Shown: one piece after another, positions 24,148-33,077 of the stretch | Layout of the letters: the number at the start of each line of letters is the position of its first letter | Position numbering within the stretch: the stretch's first letter is position 1 | Assembly (NCBI GenBank): GCA_944384105.1 | Contig: CALWSC010000071.1 | Coordinates: 1 to 33,077, forward strand | DNA from: an uncultured Lachnospiraceae bacterium | Lineage (GTDB): Bacteria; Bacillota; Clostridia; Lachnospirales; Lachnospiraceae | DNA length: 33,077 nucleotides | Direction of reading: 5' to 3' | Notes under the pieces: generated by a model | Database searches by the model: none | Seen by the model: only the letters and a program-made list of their open reading frames with translations | What the model was told of the DNA's origin: nothing | Made by a program: the position numbers and the translations under genes

Positions 24148-26392
24148 GAGCGGAACGAGCAATGACATCCAGCTGCTGCTCGCGGGTCAGGTCGATGAAT
24201 TTTACAGCGTAACCGGATACACGGATTGTAAAGTTTGCGTACTCCTCTTTCTCCGGATGCTCCATAGCGTCGATCAGCTTATCTACGCCGAAGACATTGA
24301 CATTCAGGTGATGCGCTCCCTGATCAAAATAACCGTCCAGAACGTGAACCAGATTGCTTACCCTCTCCTCATCGCTGTGTCCGATCGCACCCGGATTGAT
24401 AGTCTGCGTGTTGGAAATTCCATCCAGTGCCCAGTGATACGGAAGCTTAGCCACTGAGTTCAGGGATGCCAACAGACCGTTTTTCTCAGCTCCGTAGCTC
24501 GGGTTTGCTCCCGGGGAAAGCGGCTCACCGCCTTTTCTTCCATCCGGCATCGTTCCAGTAGCCTTGCCGTATACTACGTTGGAAGTGATCGTCAGAATTG
24601 AGGTTGTCGGCTCGGAATTTCTGTATGTGTGATACTTCTTGATCTTATTCAGGAAGGTGTGCAGCAGCCATACCGCAATATCATCCGCACGGTCGTCGTC
24701 GTTTCCGTAGCGCGGGAAATCGCCCTCAATCTCATAGTCTACCGCCATGCCGTCTTCGTCACGGACCGCCTTTACTTTCGCGTATTTGATCGCGGACAGG
24801 GAGTCTACCACATGAGAGAATCCGGCAATACCGGTTGCAAATGTCCTTCTGACATCGGTGTCGATCAGAGCCATCTCAGCAGCTTCGTAATAATATTTGT
24901 CATGCATGTACTGGATCAGGTTCAGAGTATTTACATAAAGACCTGCCAGCCAGTCCATCATTCTGTCATACTTTTTAATTACCTCATCATAATCCAGATA
25001 TTCAGAAGTGATCGGCTTATACTCCGGTCCCACCTGCACTTTTGTCTTCTCATCCACACCGCCGTTGATCGCGTAGAGCAGGCATTTTGCCAGGTTTGCG
25101 CGCGCTCCGAAGAACTGCATCTCCTTTCCTGTCTGAGTTGCGGATACACAGCAGCAGATGGAATAGTCATCCCCCCATACCGGACGCATCACATCGTCGT
25201 TTTCGTACTGGATGGAGCTTGTCTTAACGGAAATGTAAGCTGCGTATTTCTTGAAGTTTTCCGGCAGTCTGGAGCAGTATAATACTGTCAGGTTCGGCTC
25301 CGGAGCCGGTCCCATGTTCTCCAGTGTGTGCAGGATACGGAAATCTGTCTTCGTTACCATGGAGCGTCCGTCCTGTCCCATACCTGCGACCTCCAGCGTT
25401 GCCCACACCGGATCGCCGGAGAACAGCTGATTATAGGAAGGAATTCTCGCAAATTTTACCATGCGGAACTTCATGATCAGATGGTCAATAAGCTCCTGCG
25501 CACCTTCCTCGGTCAGCGTTCCGTTTTCAATGTCTCTCTGTAAATAGATGTCCAGAAATGTGGAAATACGTCCCACGCTCATAGCTGCGCCGTTCTGAGT
25601 CTTGATGGCTGCCAGGTATCCGAAATACAGTCACTGTACCGCCTCTTTTGCGTTCTTTGCCGGCTCGGAGATATCATAACCGTATTCTGCAGCCATCTTC
25701 TTCATATCCTGCAGCGCACGGATCTGCATCGTGATCTCTTCTCTCTGACGGATGATATCGTCTGTCATCATGCCGCAGCCGCAGTTCGCGAGATCTTCTT
25801 TCTTCTCCTCCACCAGGAAATCGATTCCGTACAGAGCCACTCTTCTGTAGTCGCCCACAATACGTCCTCTGCCGTAAGTGTCCGGAAGACCTGTGATGAT
25901 CTTATTGTGGCGCGCCACCTTCATCTCCGGTGTGTACGCGTCAAAGACACCCTGGTTATGTGTTTTATGATATTCTGTAAAGATCTTATGCAGCTCCGGA
26001 TTCGGAGTATATCCGTTTGTCGTGCATGCTTCCTCCGCCATTTTGATTCCGCCGAACGGCATGAACGCTCTCTTTAACGGCTTGTCTGTCTGTAATCCCA
26101 CAACCTGCTCCAGATCCTTTAAGTTTTCATCAATATATCCCGGTTTGTGGGATGTGATCGTAGATACGATCTCAGTATCCATATCCAGGATTCCGCCTTT
26201 TGCGCGCTCCTCCTTCTGAAGTGCAGACAGCGCTCCCCAGAGCTTTTTTGTTGCCTCTGTGGGACCTGCAAGGAACTTTTCATCTCCGTCGTACGGCTTA
26301 TAGTTATTCTGAATAAAGTCCCTTGTGTTTACTTCCTCCTTCCATATCCTGCCTTTGAAACCGGTCCATTGCTCGAATGTTTTTGTGTTCAT
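24134..26392 (-). pseudogene. pflB: Pyruvate formate-lyase gene with in-frame TGA
   Basis: Formate C-acetyltransferase converts pyruvate and CoA to acetyl-CoA and formate in fermentation. The continuous frame of 752 codons is intact except for TGA at codon 254 (25631-25633), where the family reads QW(T/L)YFGYLAA and this sequence reads AVQ[12 protein letters not shown]. A single TGG to TGA change explains it. Both halves look fully conserved: the catalytic pair Cys414-Cys415 (CCVSA), the glycyl-radical Gly727 (RVSGYAVKF) and the pre-stop region. ATG is preceded by AGGAGG. It may be a nonsense mutation, a sequencing error, or a UGA decoded by readthrough; other genes here end in TGA (yitT), so the code is not generally changed. 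A ZTP riboswitch and promoter lie upstream. Confidence 0.85.
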
Positions 26393-26497
26393 GTCTTATG
26401 TCCTCCTTTGTTTCTCTTATGCATATGCAGTGAAGTCACGGGGTATGGTACCCTGTAAGATAGAAATCCGTCTGCGGAAAGAGCTTTCTGCTTCCGC

Positions 26498-26542
26498 AAA
26501 AAAAGCCGACCATAACTGGACACTTCTGCCCAGACGGTCGGC
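26498..26542 (-). terminator. Riboswitch-controlled terminator before pflB
   Basis: On minus GCCGACC pairs with GGTCGGC, followed by seven Ts. The 5' arm overlaps the conserved ZTP aptamer segment, so ligand binding and terminator formation should compete. A further hairpin GCGGAA/TTCCGC follows (26474-26497). Confidence 0.85.
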
Positions 26543-26595
26543 TCATAATTACTCGGTAATACTCCCTGTGGTTTCTTCCACTTCCGTCAGTCATA
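26527..26595 (-). promoter_or_regulatory. ZTP (pfl-motif) riboswitch
   Basis: On minus the aptamer begins TGACTGACGG, continues with GAAACCAC-AGGGAG (helix GTGG/CCAC), and after an internal linker has CCGTCTGGGCA at the complement of 26527-26537. These match the conserved parts of the ZTP riboswitch (TGACTGGCG, ACCxxxGGGAGC, CCGCCTGGGCA), formerly called the pfl motif. The terminator immediately overlaps it, so high ZTP/ZMP (low 10-formyl-THF) should turn on pflB. The link makes sense because PFL makes formate for one-carbon metabolism. Confidence 0.85.
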
Positions 26596-26606
26596 TACCA
26601 ATACTT

Positions 26607-26634
26607 AATATATCACTTTTCGGGATTATGTCAA
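26607..26634 (-). promoter_or_regulatory. Promoter of the ZTP switch - pfl transcript
   Basis: TTGACA (26629-26634), 16 bases, TATATT (26607-26612). It is just upstream of the aptamer. Between 26635 and 26802 the sequence shows nothing recognisable. Confidence 0.7.
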
Positions 26635-26802
26635 GTATAGAATTTTATAAAAATCTATTACTCCAGAAAGTCAGCAAAATGAAACCACTCTCACCGACTC
26701 GTTGATTCGTCAAGTATTTCTGTCTTCGCATATTACGATAGCACTGCACCTTGGGAAAGTCAATGCGGGGGCGTGTATAAAATCGAGTACAATCCTGCAC
26801 GC

Positions 26803-27018
26803 TTATTTTCCCAGCGGTCTGGGACCGGCAGCAATTCCAGACAAATTAAAATGCTCGTAGTATGAAACATCATTTCTCTTTTTTTCACTGTTTATCACAT
26901 CAAAGGCGGGAATAAATTCCAGTCGGTTTGAAGTAAACTCCTCAGAGATACAGCAAAACTGTCCTTTGACCGGATACTCTATCAGGCGATATTCCATATA
27001 TGGCTGCTGCGCCTGCAT
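26803..27018 (-). CDS. Hypothetical short protein; open frame lacks a good start
   Basis: Not recognised. From the ATG at 27018 the product is 71 residues (MQAQQPYMEYRLIEYPVKG...GPRPLGK). The frame is open and protein-like up to 27138, adding about 40 residues (KRGGRRYLIKGNTGRSFQQSL), but has no ATG, GTG or TTG there; an ATG just upstream is in another frame. No ribosome site precedes the ATG at 27018. So the gene's 5' end is probably broken by a one-base shift near 27138. It lies 3' of the debranching-enzyme gene and could be a remnant. Confidence 0.45.
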   Translation of the reverse strand: MQAQQPYMEYRLIEYPVKGQFCCISEEFTSNRLEFIPAFDVINSEKKRNDVSYYEHFNLSGIAAGPRPLGK

Positions 27019-27152
27019 TCTGTGAATTTCTGAGGCAAGTATCTCATTCAGACTCTGCTGAAACGAACGTCCGGTATTTCCCTTAATCAGATAGCGCCTG
27101 CCTCCTCTTTTCTCAGGAACCTTCAGGGTATTCTCATCTCATTTTACTTATT

Positions 27153-29087
27153 TCACATCTCCAGCGCTTCATACACCCGCAGGATCTCCCCCACGCTCCA
27201 TGCCTGTGCAAAGCAGCCCTTGGATCTTGTCGGGTTCGCGCCGTCATAGATCTCCGGGAGCTGTCCGATGCAGCCTTCTCTCAGCGCCGCCTCCATGACC
27301 TCAAGCTGATCGCGCACTGTCTGTTTTGCCTCTTTGCTGTAATCATGCACCTTGAGATACGCCAGATAATATCCGCCCAGCGGAAATGTCCAGACCGTTC
27401 CCTGGTGATACGCTAGATCGCGCTCCATCATCTCTCCTCCGTAAAACGGATGAAACTGCGCATCGCTCTCCTCCAGCGTCCGCAGTCCGTACGGCGTATA
27501 CAGCTTTTCAAACACTGTATTCACCACTGCGAGCTCCCGCGGGCGGTCCATTACGGCAAACGGCAGAGATACCGCCCAGATCTGGTTGCAGCGGATCTGA
27601 TCATCAGCCTCTGTACCGGATAACACGTCTTTTAAGCACTGCTTCTCCTCCATCCAGAACTTCTCATTAAATGATCTGTAAACAAGCTCTGCCAGCTCCC
27701 CGTATTTCGTTCCGTCCTCGCCCATCTTCGGCGCATACATCTCCATAATCTTCAGCGCATTATACCAGTATGCGTTAATCTCGACCGGCTTTCCGTGACG
27801 CGGCGTCGGCAGAATCTCTCCGACGCGCACATCCATCCACGTCACCTGGTCCAGCCCGCTTCCGGCGCTGATCAGACCATCCGCATCCATATGAATCGCA
27901 AAATCTGTCCCTTCCCGGTACCAGCGGATTACTTCCCGCATCGCCGGATAGGCTTCTCTCAGAAAGCTCTCATCCTTCGTTTTCTCGCAGTACAGATATG
28001 TACTGATTACAAACAGGAGCGCCGCGTCCGCCGTGTTGTACATCGGCTCTTTACCGCCCTCCGGAAACAGATTCGGCATCAGGCCCCGCCTCTGATATTT
28101 TATAAATGTCCGCAGGATACTCTTTGCCTGCTCATATCTGCGTGTGGAAATGCAGCATCCCGCAAGGGCGATCATCGTATCACGCCCCCAATCCTCAAAG
28201 AAAGGATAACCGGCGAGAATCGTATCCTGTCCCGTGGAAGCGCGGTAGGAAACAAACTGCCCTGCCGCCTTTGCAAGCACTGATGCATTCACGTCCGAAA
28301 ATCCTGCCTGCCGGGCAAGCTCTCTTCTCTCCCTGACCGTATTCTCCAGAACTTCCGAAGCATTCTCCCGTACCGGCTCCGTAGAGTAGACAAGCTCCAG
28401 GCAGACGCTTTCTCCTGCTGCAGCCTCCATCGTCCAGCAGTGATTCGCCGCCGCAAGCCCTGTCGCCCTTCTGCCGTCGCAGTCGTCATAATCGTAATAA
28501 TATTCCTCCCAGGAAATCGGAAGGCTCTCAAACTTCCCGTTCCCCTTAAAATAAAGCTTATATCCCGCGGAGCGCACAAAACCGTCCGCAAGCATGAACT
28601 CCTGATCTTTTTTCAGGTTCGTTCCCTTCGGCGTAAACTGCAGAAACGGCACAACCTTCAGCGTGCAGTCCCGGCGGCTTCGGTTCGTGATCTCATAGAG
28701 AACCGCTGCCGTGTTCTCTCCCCGCTTCATTCCAATACGTTTCTTAATCTCAACTCCACCGGTCTGCCACATCCACTGCGGATAATCTTCAAAAGTAAAA
28801 GAAGTCAGCGCCTTTAATCCATTCTCCTCGCTGCCGTCAGCAAACTGCTGGCTGGAGAGAGCGATTGTCTCCTCTCCTATCTTCAGCATTTCCTTTAACC
28901 GGTGCACCATGTTGATCCGGACGTTCGGAGCCTGAACGCAGGCCATCAGGAATGCATGGTCGTTTCTCGACACAGAACCTGCCATCGTGCAGGATGAGAA
29001 GCCTCCCATGCCGTTTGTAAGCAGGTAACAGTTCTCCTGTGCGCGTGATAAAGTTTTCAAATCATTCTTTCCGTAAATAAATTTCAT
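27153..29087 (-). CDS. Glycogen debranching enzyme (amylo-alpha-1,6-glucosidase, GH133-type)
   Basis: A 644-residue debranching enzyme that hydrolyses alpha-1,6 branches in glycogen or limit dextrins. It has an N-terminal beta-rich GDE_N-like domain (residues 1-250, with NCYLLTNGMGGFSS) and an (alpha/alpha)6 catalytic domain from about 270, showing GYPFFEDWGRDTMIALAGCC, LPTPRHGKPVEINAYWYNALKIM and YHQGTVWTFPLGGYYLAY, all family hallmarks. It is the last gene of the malF-malG-pulA cluster, 14 bases after pulA, so it should complete degradation of imported maltodextrins. Full length. Confidence 0.92.
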   Translation of the reverse strand: MKFIYGKNDLKTLSRAQENCYLLTNGMGGFSSCTMAGSVSRNDHAFLMACVQAPNVRINMVHRLKEMLKIGEETIALSSQQFADGSEENGLKALTSFTFEDYPQWMWQTGGVEIKKRIGMKRGENTAAVLYEITNRSRRDCTLKVVPFLQFTPKGTNLKKDQEFMLADGFVRSAGYKLYFKGNGKFESLPISWEEYYYDYDDCDGRRATGLAAANHCWTMEAAAGESVCLELVYSTEPVRENASEVLENTVRERRELARQAGFSDVNASVLAKAAGQFVSYRASTGQDTILAGYPFFEDWGRDTMIALAGCCISTRRYEQAKSILRTFIKYQRRGLMPNLFPEGGKEPMYNTADAALLFVISTYLYCEKTKDESFLREAYPAMREVIRWYREGTDFAIHMDADGLISAGSGLDQVTWMDVRVGEILPTPRHGKPVEINAYWYNALKIMEMYAPKMGEDGTKYGELAELVYRSFNEKFWMEEKQCLKDVLSGTEADDQIRCNQIWAVSLPFAVMDRPRELAVVNTVFEKLYTPYGLRTLEESDAQFHPFYGGEMMERDLAYHQGTVWTFPLGGYYLAYLKVHDYSKEAKQTVRDQLEVMEAALREGCIGQLPEIYDGANPTRSKGCFAQAWSVGEILRVYEALEM

Positions 29088-29101
29088 TTCTCAGCCTTTC
29101 C

Positions 29102-31042
29102 TTACTTTCTGCTTTTGCCAAAAACAGCCGCTCCCACTGCAGCCATGTCATATGGTTCACCGGCCGTCTGCGGATTCTTCCATAAGAAGCTGTCCCGGCG
29201 GTCCGCCAGAAGCTCCCACTTCCCCTCGGGAAGCTCTACGGTGTGTACGCGCCCGGAGGCATTGAACGCTATCAGCAATTCCTCCCATTTATCGCTGCCC
29301 GCATTGTCCACGCGGTAGCTCACAAATCCATCCTCCAGGATGGGATGTCCGATGCGGGATACGGCATGTTCAGAAGAATCACGCACACCGGGCAGCTCTC
29401 TTCGAAGCGCGATCAGTCCGCGGTAATACTCGAGAATATCTCTGTTCTTCTGCACGAGACTCCAGTCCAGCCGGTTAATCTCGATACTGCTCTTATAGCT
29501 GTTCTCATCCCCTTCTTTCGTTCTGGCGAATTCCTCCCCGGATAGCATGAAATGAATACCCTGGCACAGCAGATAAATCGCTGCCGCCAGTCGGTATGCG
29601 CTGCGCACGCGCTGATCTGCGGTATGGAAGCTATTCTGCGGCTCCATCGTCTCCACGATTTTATCCCAGAGCGTCAGATTATCGTGTGCCGATATATAGC
29701 TGATCACCTGAGTCGGCGCCTTAGGGGTAAAGGATTTGTCCCCAAAACGCCATGCTGCTGCCGAGCAGTAAATGTCCTGCTCAAGATTCTTTCCTCCGTT
29801 TACAAATCCCGGCTCTTTTGTCTCAAATACGTGACCGCGCACCGCATCTCTCGTGTTATCGCAGAATACACCTATCAGTGTATCAAGCTTCGTTATATTG
29901 TCCTTCGTGCAGGGCAGGCTGCCATTCTCCATCGGGGAGGCGCCGTCCGACCACGGTTCTCCGTAAAGCAGGATCTCCCCCCTGCCGAACTCCTCATCCA
30001 TCTCCCGGCGGATTCGGTTTATCAAATCCACGTCGAGCAGTCCCATCAGGTCAAAACGGAAGCCGTCAATGTGATACTCCTTTGCCCAGTACATCACGGA
30101 CTCGCAGATATACTCCGTACACATCGGGCGCTCACTTGCCACATCGTTTCCGCACGCCGATCCGTTCGCCGGCGTCCCGTCCTCCCAGTGTCGGTAGTAA
30201 TAGCCCGGAACCGTGCGGTCCAGCCAGGAATCGCGAATATACGTGTGGTTATACACCACATCCATAACAACCCGAAATCCGTTCCTGTGCAGGGACTGAA
30301 TCATCTCCTTCATCTCGCGGATACGAACTGTGCCGTCAGATGCGTCACTTGCATAAGAACCTTCAGGCACATTATAGTTCATCGGGTCATAGCCCCAGTT
30401 AAACTGATCCCTCGGTCCTGTCTCATCCACGGAACCGAAATCATATACCGGCATGAGCTGTACATGCGTGACGCCGAGCGCTTTTAAATGGGCAAGCCCT
30501 GTCGGGTGAACCCCATCGCCATTCAAAGTGGTATCCGGATACTGGAAAGCACGGTACGTCCCCCTCACTTCTTCCGGAAATCCGCCTGCCGGATCCCAGG
30601 AAAATTCCTTAACGTTCAATTCGTAGATCAGCGGATCCTCAGCCTTCCCGGGACGTCGGTCGTCTTCCCATCCGTCCGGATTCGTCGCTTTCAGATCCAC
30701 CACCATACTGCGCGAACCGTTAGCGCCGCACGCCCTCGCATAGGGATCGGCTGTCCTGCACCGCTTCTCCCCTCTTCGAATCTCATAATCATAATATACG
30801 CCGCTTAAATCTTCCTCTGCCTCATAGGTCCATATACCACATTTGGCAGGTTTCATTGAAACCTGCCGCATGTGCTTGCTGTTCCCTCCGTCGGGATACA
30901 GATACAGAAGAATCTCATCGGCATCCGGGCTCCAGAGTTTAAATACGGTTCGGCCGTCCCGGCGCTGTGCGCCGAGATCCCTGCCTCCGTAAAAATATTT
31001 CTCGTGGAATTCTCTGTCAAATGTGTTCTGTCTGTTTTCCAT
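29102..31042 (-). CDS. pulA: Type I pullulanase
   Basis: A GH13 pullulanase of 646 residues, cutting alpha-1,6 bonds in pullulan-like dextrins. It has an N-terminal CBM48-like domain (about 25-110) and a catalytic barrel with VTHVQLMPVYDF, the type I marker NWGYDPMNYNVPEGSY (215-230), VVMDVVYNHTY, nucleophile Asp331 (GFRFDLMG), acid/base Glu362 (LLYGEPW) and Asp454 (SAHDN). No signal peptide is seen, so it acts inside the cell. It overlaps nothing, lying 9 bases after malG, and works with the next gene on imported dextrins. Confidence 0.94.
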   Translation of the reverse strand: MENRQNTFDREFHEKYFYGGRDLGAQRRDGRTVFKLWSPDADEILLYLYPDGGNSKHMRQVSMKPAKCGIWTYEAEEDLSGVYYDYEIRRGEKRCRTADPYARACGANGSRSMVVDLKATNPDGWEDDRRPGKAEDPLIYELNVKEFSWDPAGGFPEEVRGTYRAFQYPDTTLNGDGVHPTGLAHLKALGVTHVQLMPVYDFGSVDETGPRDQFNWGYDPMNYNVPEGSYASDASDGTVRIREMKEMIQSLHRNGFRVVMDVVYNHTYIRDSWLDRTVPGYYYRHWEDGTPANGSACGNDVASERPMCTEYICESVMYWAKEYHIDGFRFDLMGLLDVDLINRIRREMDEEFGRGEILLYGEPWSDGASPMENGSLPCTKDNITKLDTLIGVFCDNTRDAVRGHVFETKEPGFVNGGKNLEQDIYCSAAAWRFGDKSFTPKAPTQVISYISAHDNLTLWDKIVETMEPQNSFHTADQRVRSAYRLAAAIYLLCQGIHFMLSGEEFARTKEGDENSYKSSIEINRLDWSLVQKNRDILEYYRGLIALRRELPGVRDSSEHAVSRIGHPILEDGFVSYRVDNAGSDKWEELLIAFNASGRVHTVELPEGKWELLADRRDSFLWKNPQTAGEPYDMAAVGAAVFGKSRK

Positions 31043-31050
31043 TTATTTTA

Positions 31051-31923
31051 TTATCCTTTCACCGCTCCGGACATGCCGTCGACGTAATATCTCTGCAGGC
31101 AGAGGAACAGAATCGCGATCGGAATCGAGATCAGCACCGCTCCTGCCGCGAAGCAGGTATACCAGCTATCGATATATTCTTTCTCGAGCATACGCCACAG
31201 ACCAATTGCGATCGTATACTGGTCTGAATTTGCACGGCAAATAACCTTTGCGAAAATAAAATCTACCCACGGTCCGATGAATGCGGTCAGAACCGTGTAT
31301 ACAATGATCGGCTTACTCAGCGGCAGCGTAATCTTTGTGAAAATCTGCCATCTGGTGCAGCCATCCAGAAGAGCCGCCTCATCGATTGCTCTCGGCACAG
31401 TATCAAAGAAGCCCTTCGCAATCTGGAAGCTGAGTCCCGCGCCTCCTGAGTAAACCAGAATCAGCGCCACACGGATCAGCGCGCCCTCTGTCAGACCAAC
31501 TGCTTTTAAGATAAAGTATACTGCAATCATGGACATAAATCCAGGGAAAAGTCCCAGTATCATCGCCATGTTCATATAAGGCTTTCTCAGTTTGAACTTA
31601 AGTCTGGACAGACAGTAGGAAACTGCCAGTGTGTAGAACGTGGAAAGAATACAGGAGCAGATCGCTATGATCAGCGTGTTCATGAACATCTTCGGGAAGT
31701 TCAGAACTGTGGTATCCGTAAAAAGCCTTACATAGTTATCAATCGTAAAGGACTTCGGAAAGAACGTCGATACATAAGAACCCTGTTCTGCACGGAAGCT
31801 GGTCATGATAACCCACAGAATCGGGAATACCCAGATCACTGCCAGGACGGCGAGCACGATATGTACAATCGTGTTGTTGATTAAGCGTTTGCGGGACGCT
31901 GATTTATATTTTTTTCCTGCCAT
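31051..31923 (-). CDS. malG: Maltodextrin ABC transporter permease (MalG-type)
   Basis: The second membrane subunit of a carbohydrate ABC importer, 290 residues with six helices. The EAA coupling loop DEAALLDGCTRWQIFTKITLPLSKP (about residues 185-210) is present and the C-terminus ends in a MalG-like DGMSGAVKG. It follows malF by a few bases and precedes pullulanase, so maltodextrin is the likely substrate. The binding protein and ATPase are not within the window. Confidence 0.92.
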   Translation of the reverse strand: MAGKKYKSASRKRLINNTIVHIVLAVLAVIWVFPILWVIMTSFRAEQGSYVSTFFPKSFTIDNYVRLFTDTTVLNFPKMFMNTLIIAICSCILSTFYTLAVSYCLSRLKFKLRKPYMNMAMILGLFPGFMSMIAVYFILKAVGLTEGALIRVALILVYSGGAGLSFQIAKGFFDTVPRAIDEAALLDGCTRWQIFTKITLPLSKPIIVYTVLTAFIGPWVDFIFAKVICRANSDQYTIAIGLWRMLEKEYIDSWYTCFAAGAVLISIPIAILFLCLQRYYVDGMSGAVKG

Positions 31924-31926
31924 AAT

Positions 31927-32952
31927 TTAGAACGCCTCCTCATCTTTATAGGATTTACTGTTGCGGTACGTAAGCAGAGCGCCGACTGCCAGAATGATAA
32001 AGGTAAGAATACCGATAACCGCACCGATATTGTAATACTGTTTATCGACAGTCAGTTTATACAGCCAGGTAACCAGAAGATCCGTGCTTCCTGCCGTGGA
32101 GGAGAGGTTCGTTACCGGGTCGCCGCCGGAGAGCAGGTAAATCACGTTGAAGTTATTTACATTTCCTGTAAATGTGGAGATCAGGTACGGGGTTGTCACA
32201 TACAGCATGTACGGCAGTGTGATCTTTCCGAAGATCTGCACAGGGTTTGCACCGTCAACTCTTGCAGCCTCATACAGTTCGCCCGGGATATTCTGCAGAA
32301 CACCGGTAAGCTGCAGCAGGGTGTAGGGAACGCCTATCCAGATATTGATAATGATAACCGTCACGCGCGCCCAGGTCGGGTCTGTGAAGAACGGAAGGCT
32401 CGCGTCAGGAGCAATAATACCAAGGTTTCTCAGCAGTACGTTTACCGCGCCTTCCGGCTGCAGCATGGTACGCATAATCAGCAGGGATACGAACATCGGG
32501 ACTGCACAGGAGAGCACGAAGCAAAATCTCCAGAAGCCCTTTGCCTTTGTGTCCTTGCGGTTGATTACGATAGCAAGGATCATACCGCAGAAGTAGTTGG
32601 AGAACGTTGCAAAAAACGCCCACACGATCGTCCAGAGTAATACTGACCAGAATGTACTTCCCAGAATACTCGTAGAATCAAACAGCGCTGCAAAGTTGTC
32701 AAGTCCGACCCAGTCAAATAATACCAGATGATTATCAATCTTACTGTAATTTGTAAATGCCATGCAGATCATAAAGATCAGAGGCAGGATCGTCAGGCAG
32801 GAGATAAACACCATCGGAGGGCTCATCAGAAGTCTGTGCAGATTCTCATGCAGAAGGCTCTTGAGATCCTCCTGAAATGTCGGAAGATGTCTGCCGTCTT
32901 TTGCGAGACACTCTGCCTTGTAAGCGCTCTTGAGAGCTCCTCTCCATACTAA
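31927..32952 (-). pseudogene. malF: malF-type permease, 5' end cut off by an IS element
   Basis: The first membrane subunit of the maltodextrin importer. From the ATG at 32826 it has 299 residues, six helices and the EAA loop ARVDGANPVQIFGKITLPYML. The frame continues upstream, still MalF-like (SAYKAECLAKDGRHLPTF, then EDLKSLLHENLH), to about 32945, where it runs into a foreign hairpin-rich sequence with an in-frame TGA at 32953-32955. Firmicute MalF proteins commonly carry a further 100-130 residues with extra helices before this point, so the 5' end is missing. No ribosome site precedes 32826. Possible products start internally, so function may be partly kept. Confidence 0.75.
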
Positions 32953-33077
32953 TCATAACCACCGGCTTAGCCGGTGGTTTGTTCTAGCCCTATAAGGGCC
33001 TATTACCGGCACTGGAGTCTAAAGACTCATCGAAAAGTTCGCCAGCCGCAACATCATTTACTTAGAGAGCCCTTAAG
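32953..33077 (-). mobile_element. Right end of an IS200/IS605-type element with probable omega RNA
   Basis: The last 125 bases are a string of hairpins typical of the 3' end of tnpB elements read on minus: GAGTCT/AGACTC (33015-33028), GCCCT/AGGGC (32987-32999), and a perfect 10-bp AACCACCGGC/GCCGGTGGTT with TTA loop (32957-32979) at the border with malF. Elements of this group end in such a stem and encode a TnpB guide (omega) RNA across the end. The tnpB gene should lie beyond 33077, reading leftwards. No transposase frame is inside the window, so the call rests on structure only. Confidence 0.7.

Noticed and set aside
25580-25640. Selenocysteine at the pflB TGA
   Set aside because: The family position is Trp, not Cys, and only a weak 4-bp GTAT/ATAC stem follows, without a SECIS-like structure.
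24134-26392. TGA read as Trp across the genome (altered code)
   Set aside because: Other genes, such as yitT (8542-8544) and panE, end in TGA, and Trp is encoded by TGG.

Overview
The window looks like the chromosome of a low- to mid-GC Gram-positive anaerobe, most likely a Clostridia/Lachnospiraceae-type gut bacterium. The reasons are strong AGGAGG ribosome sites, sigma-A promoters, glycyl-radical fermentation genes, an LeuC2-type isopropylmalate isomerase, and several riboswitch or attenuator leaders. Almost all genes lie on the minus strand; only a LysR regulator, a YitT-family protein and a VTT/DedA-like protein lie on plus. Identifications are from reading motifs by eye, with no database search.

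Layout. 23-980 is a decayed envelope-protein gene (frameshift, lost start). 1107-5950 is branched-chain amino acid synthesis: leuC-leuD with a divergent LysR regulator, then ilvN-ilvC with a terminator shared with the regulator's end. 6036-8544 holds a MATE exporter and a YitT protein whose leader contains a strong intrinsic terminator. 8527-11940 is a cobalamin-riboswitch-controlled BtuF-BtuC-BtuD corrinoid importer. 11958-17966 is a string of small acetyltransferase, secreted and membrane proteins, including an operon DUF1275 - ketopantoate reductase - SH3-like surface protein - 56-residue zinc ribbon, and an AT-rich pair of secreted or anchored proteins preceded by a possible leader peptide and an inverted repeat. 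18114-20188 is an ABC exporter pair whose ATPase lacks its normal N-terminus. 20200-22426 is an unusual trio: an EutJ-like actin-fold ATPase without other eut genes, an anchored protein, and a sigma-like protein lacking region 4.

23374-26634 is the pyruvate formate-lyase locus (pflB, pflA) under a ZTP (pfl-motif) riboswitch. pflB carries an in-frame TGA exactly where the family has a conserved Trp. 26803-27138 is an open frame without a usable start. 27153-33077 is a maltodextrin operon (malF, malG, type I pullulanase, GH133 debranching enzyme) whose malF 5' end is cut off by the hairpin-rich right end of an IS200/IS605-type element that runs off the window; that end probably also encodes the TnpB guide (omega) RNA.

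The strongest points for follow-up are the pflB TGA under its ZTP switch, the IS605/omega-RNA junction inside malF, the sigma-like/EutJ trio, and the two leader regions (yitT and the Cys-rich secreted protein) with promoter plus attenuator-like structures. No complete new defence or phage system, CRISPR array, tRNA or rRNA was seen.
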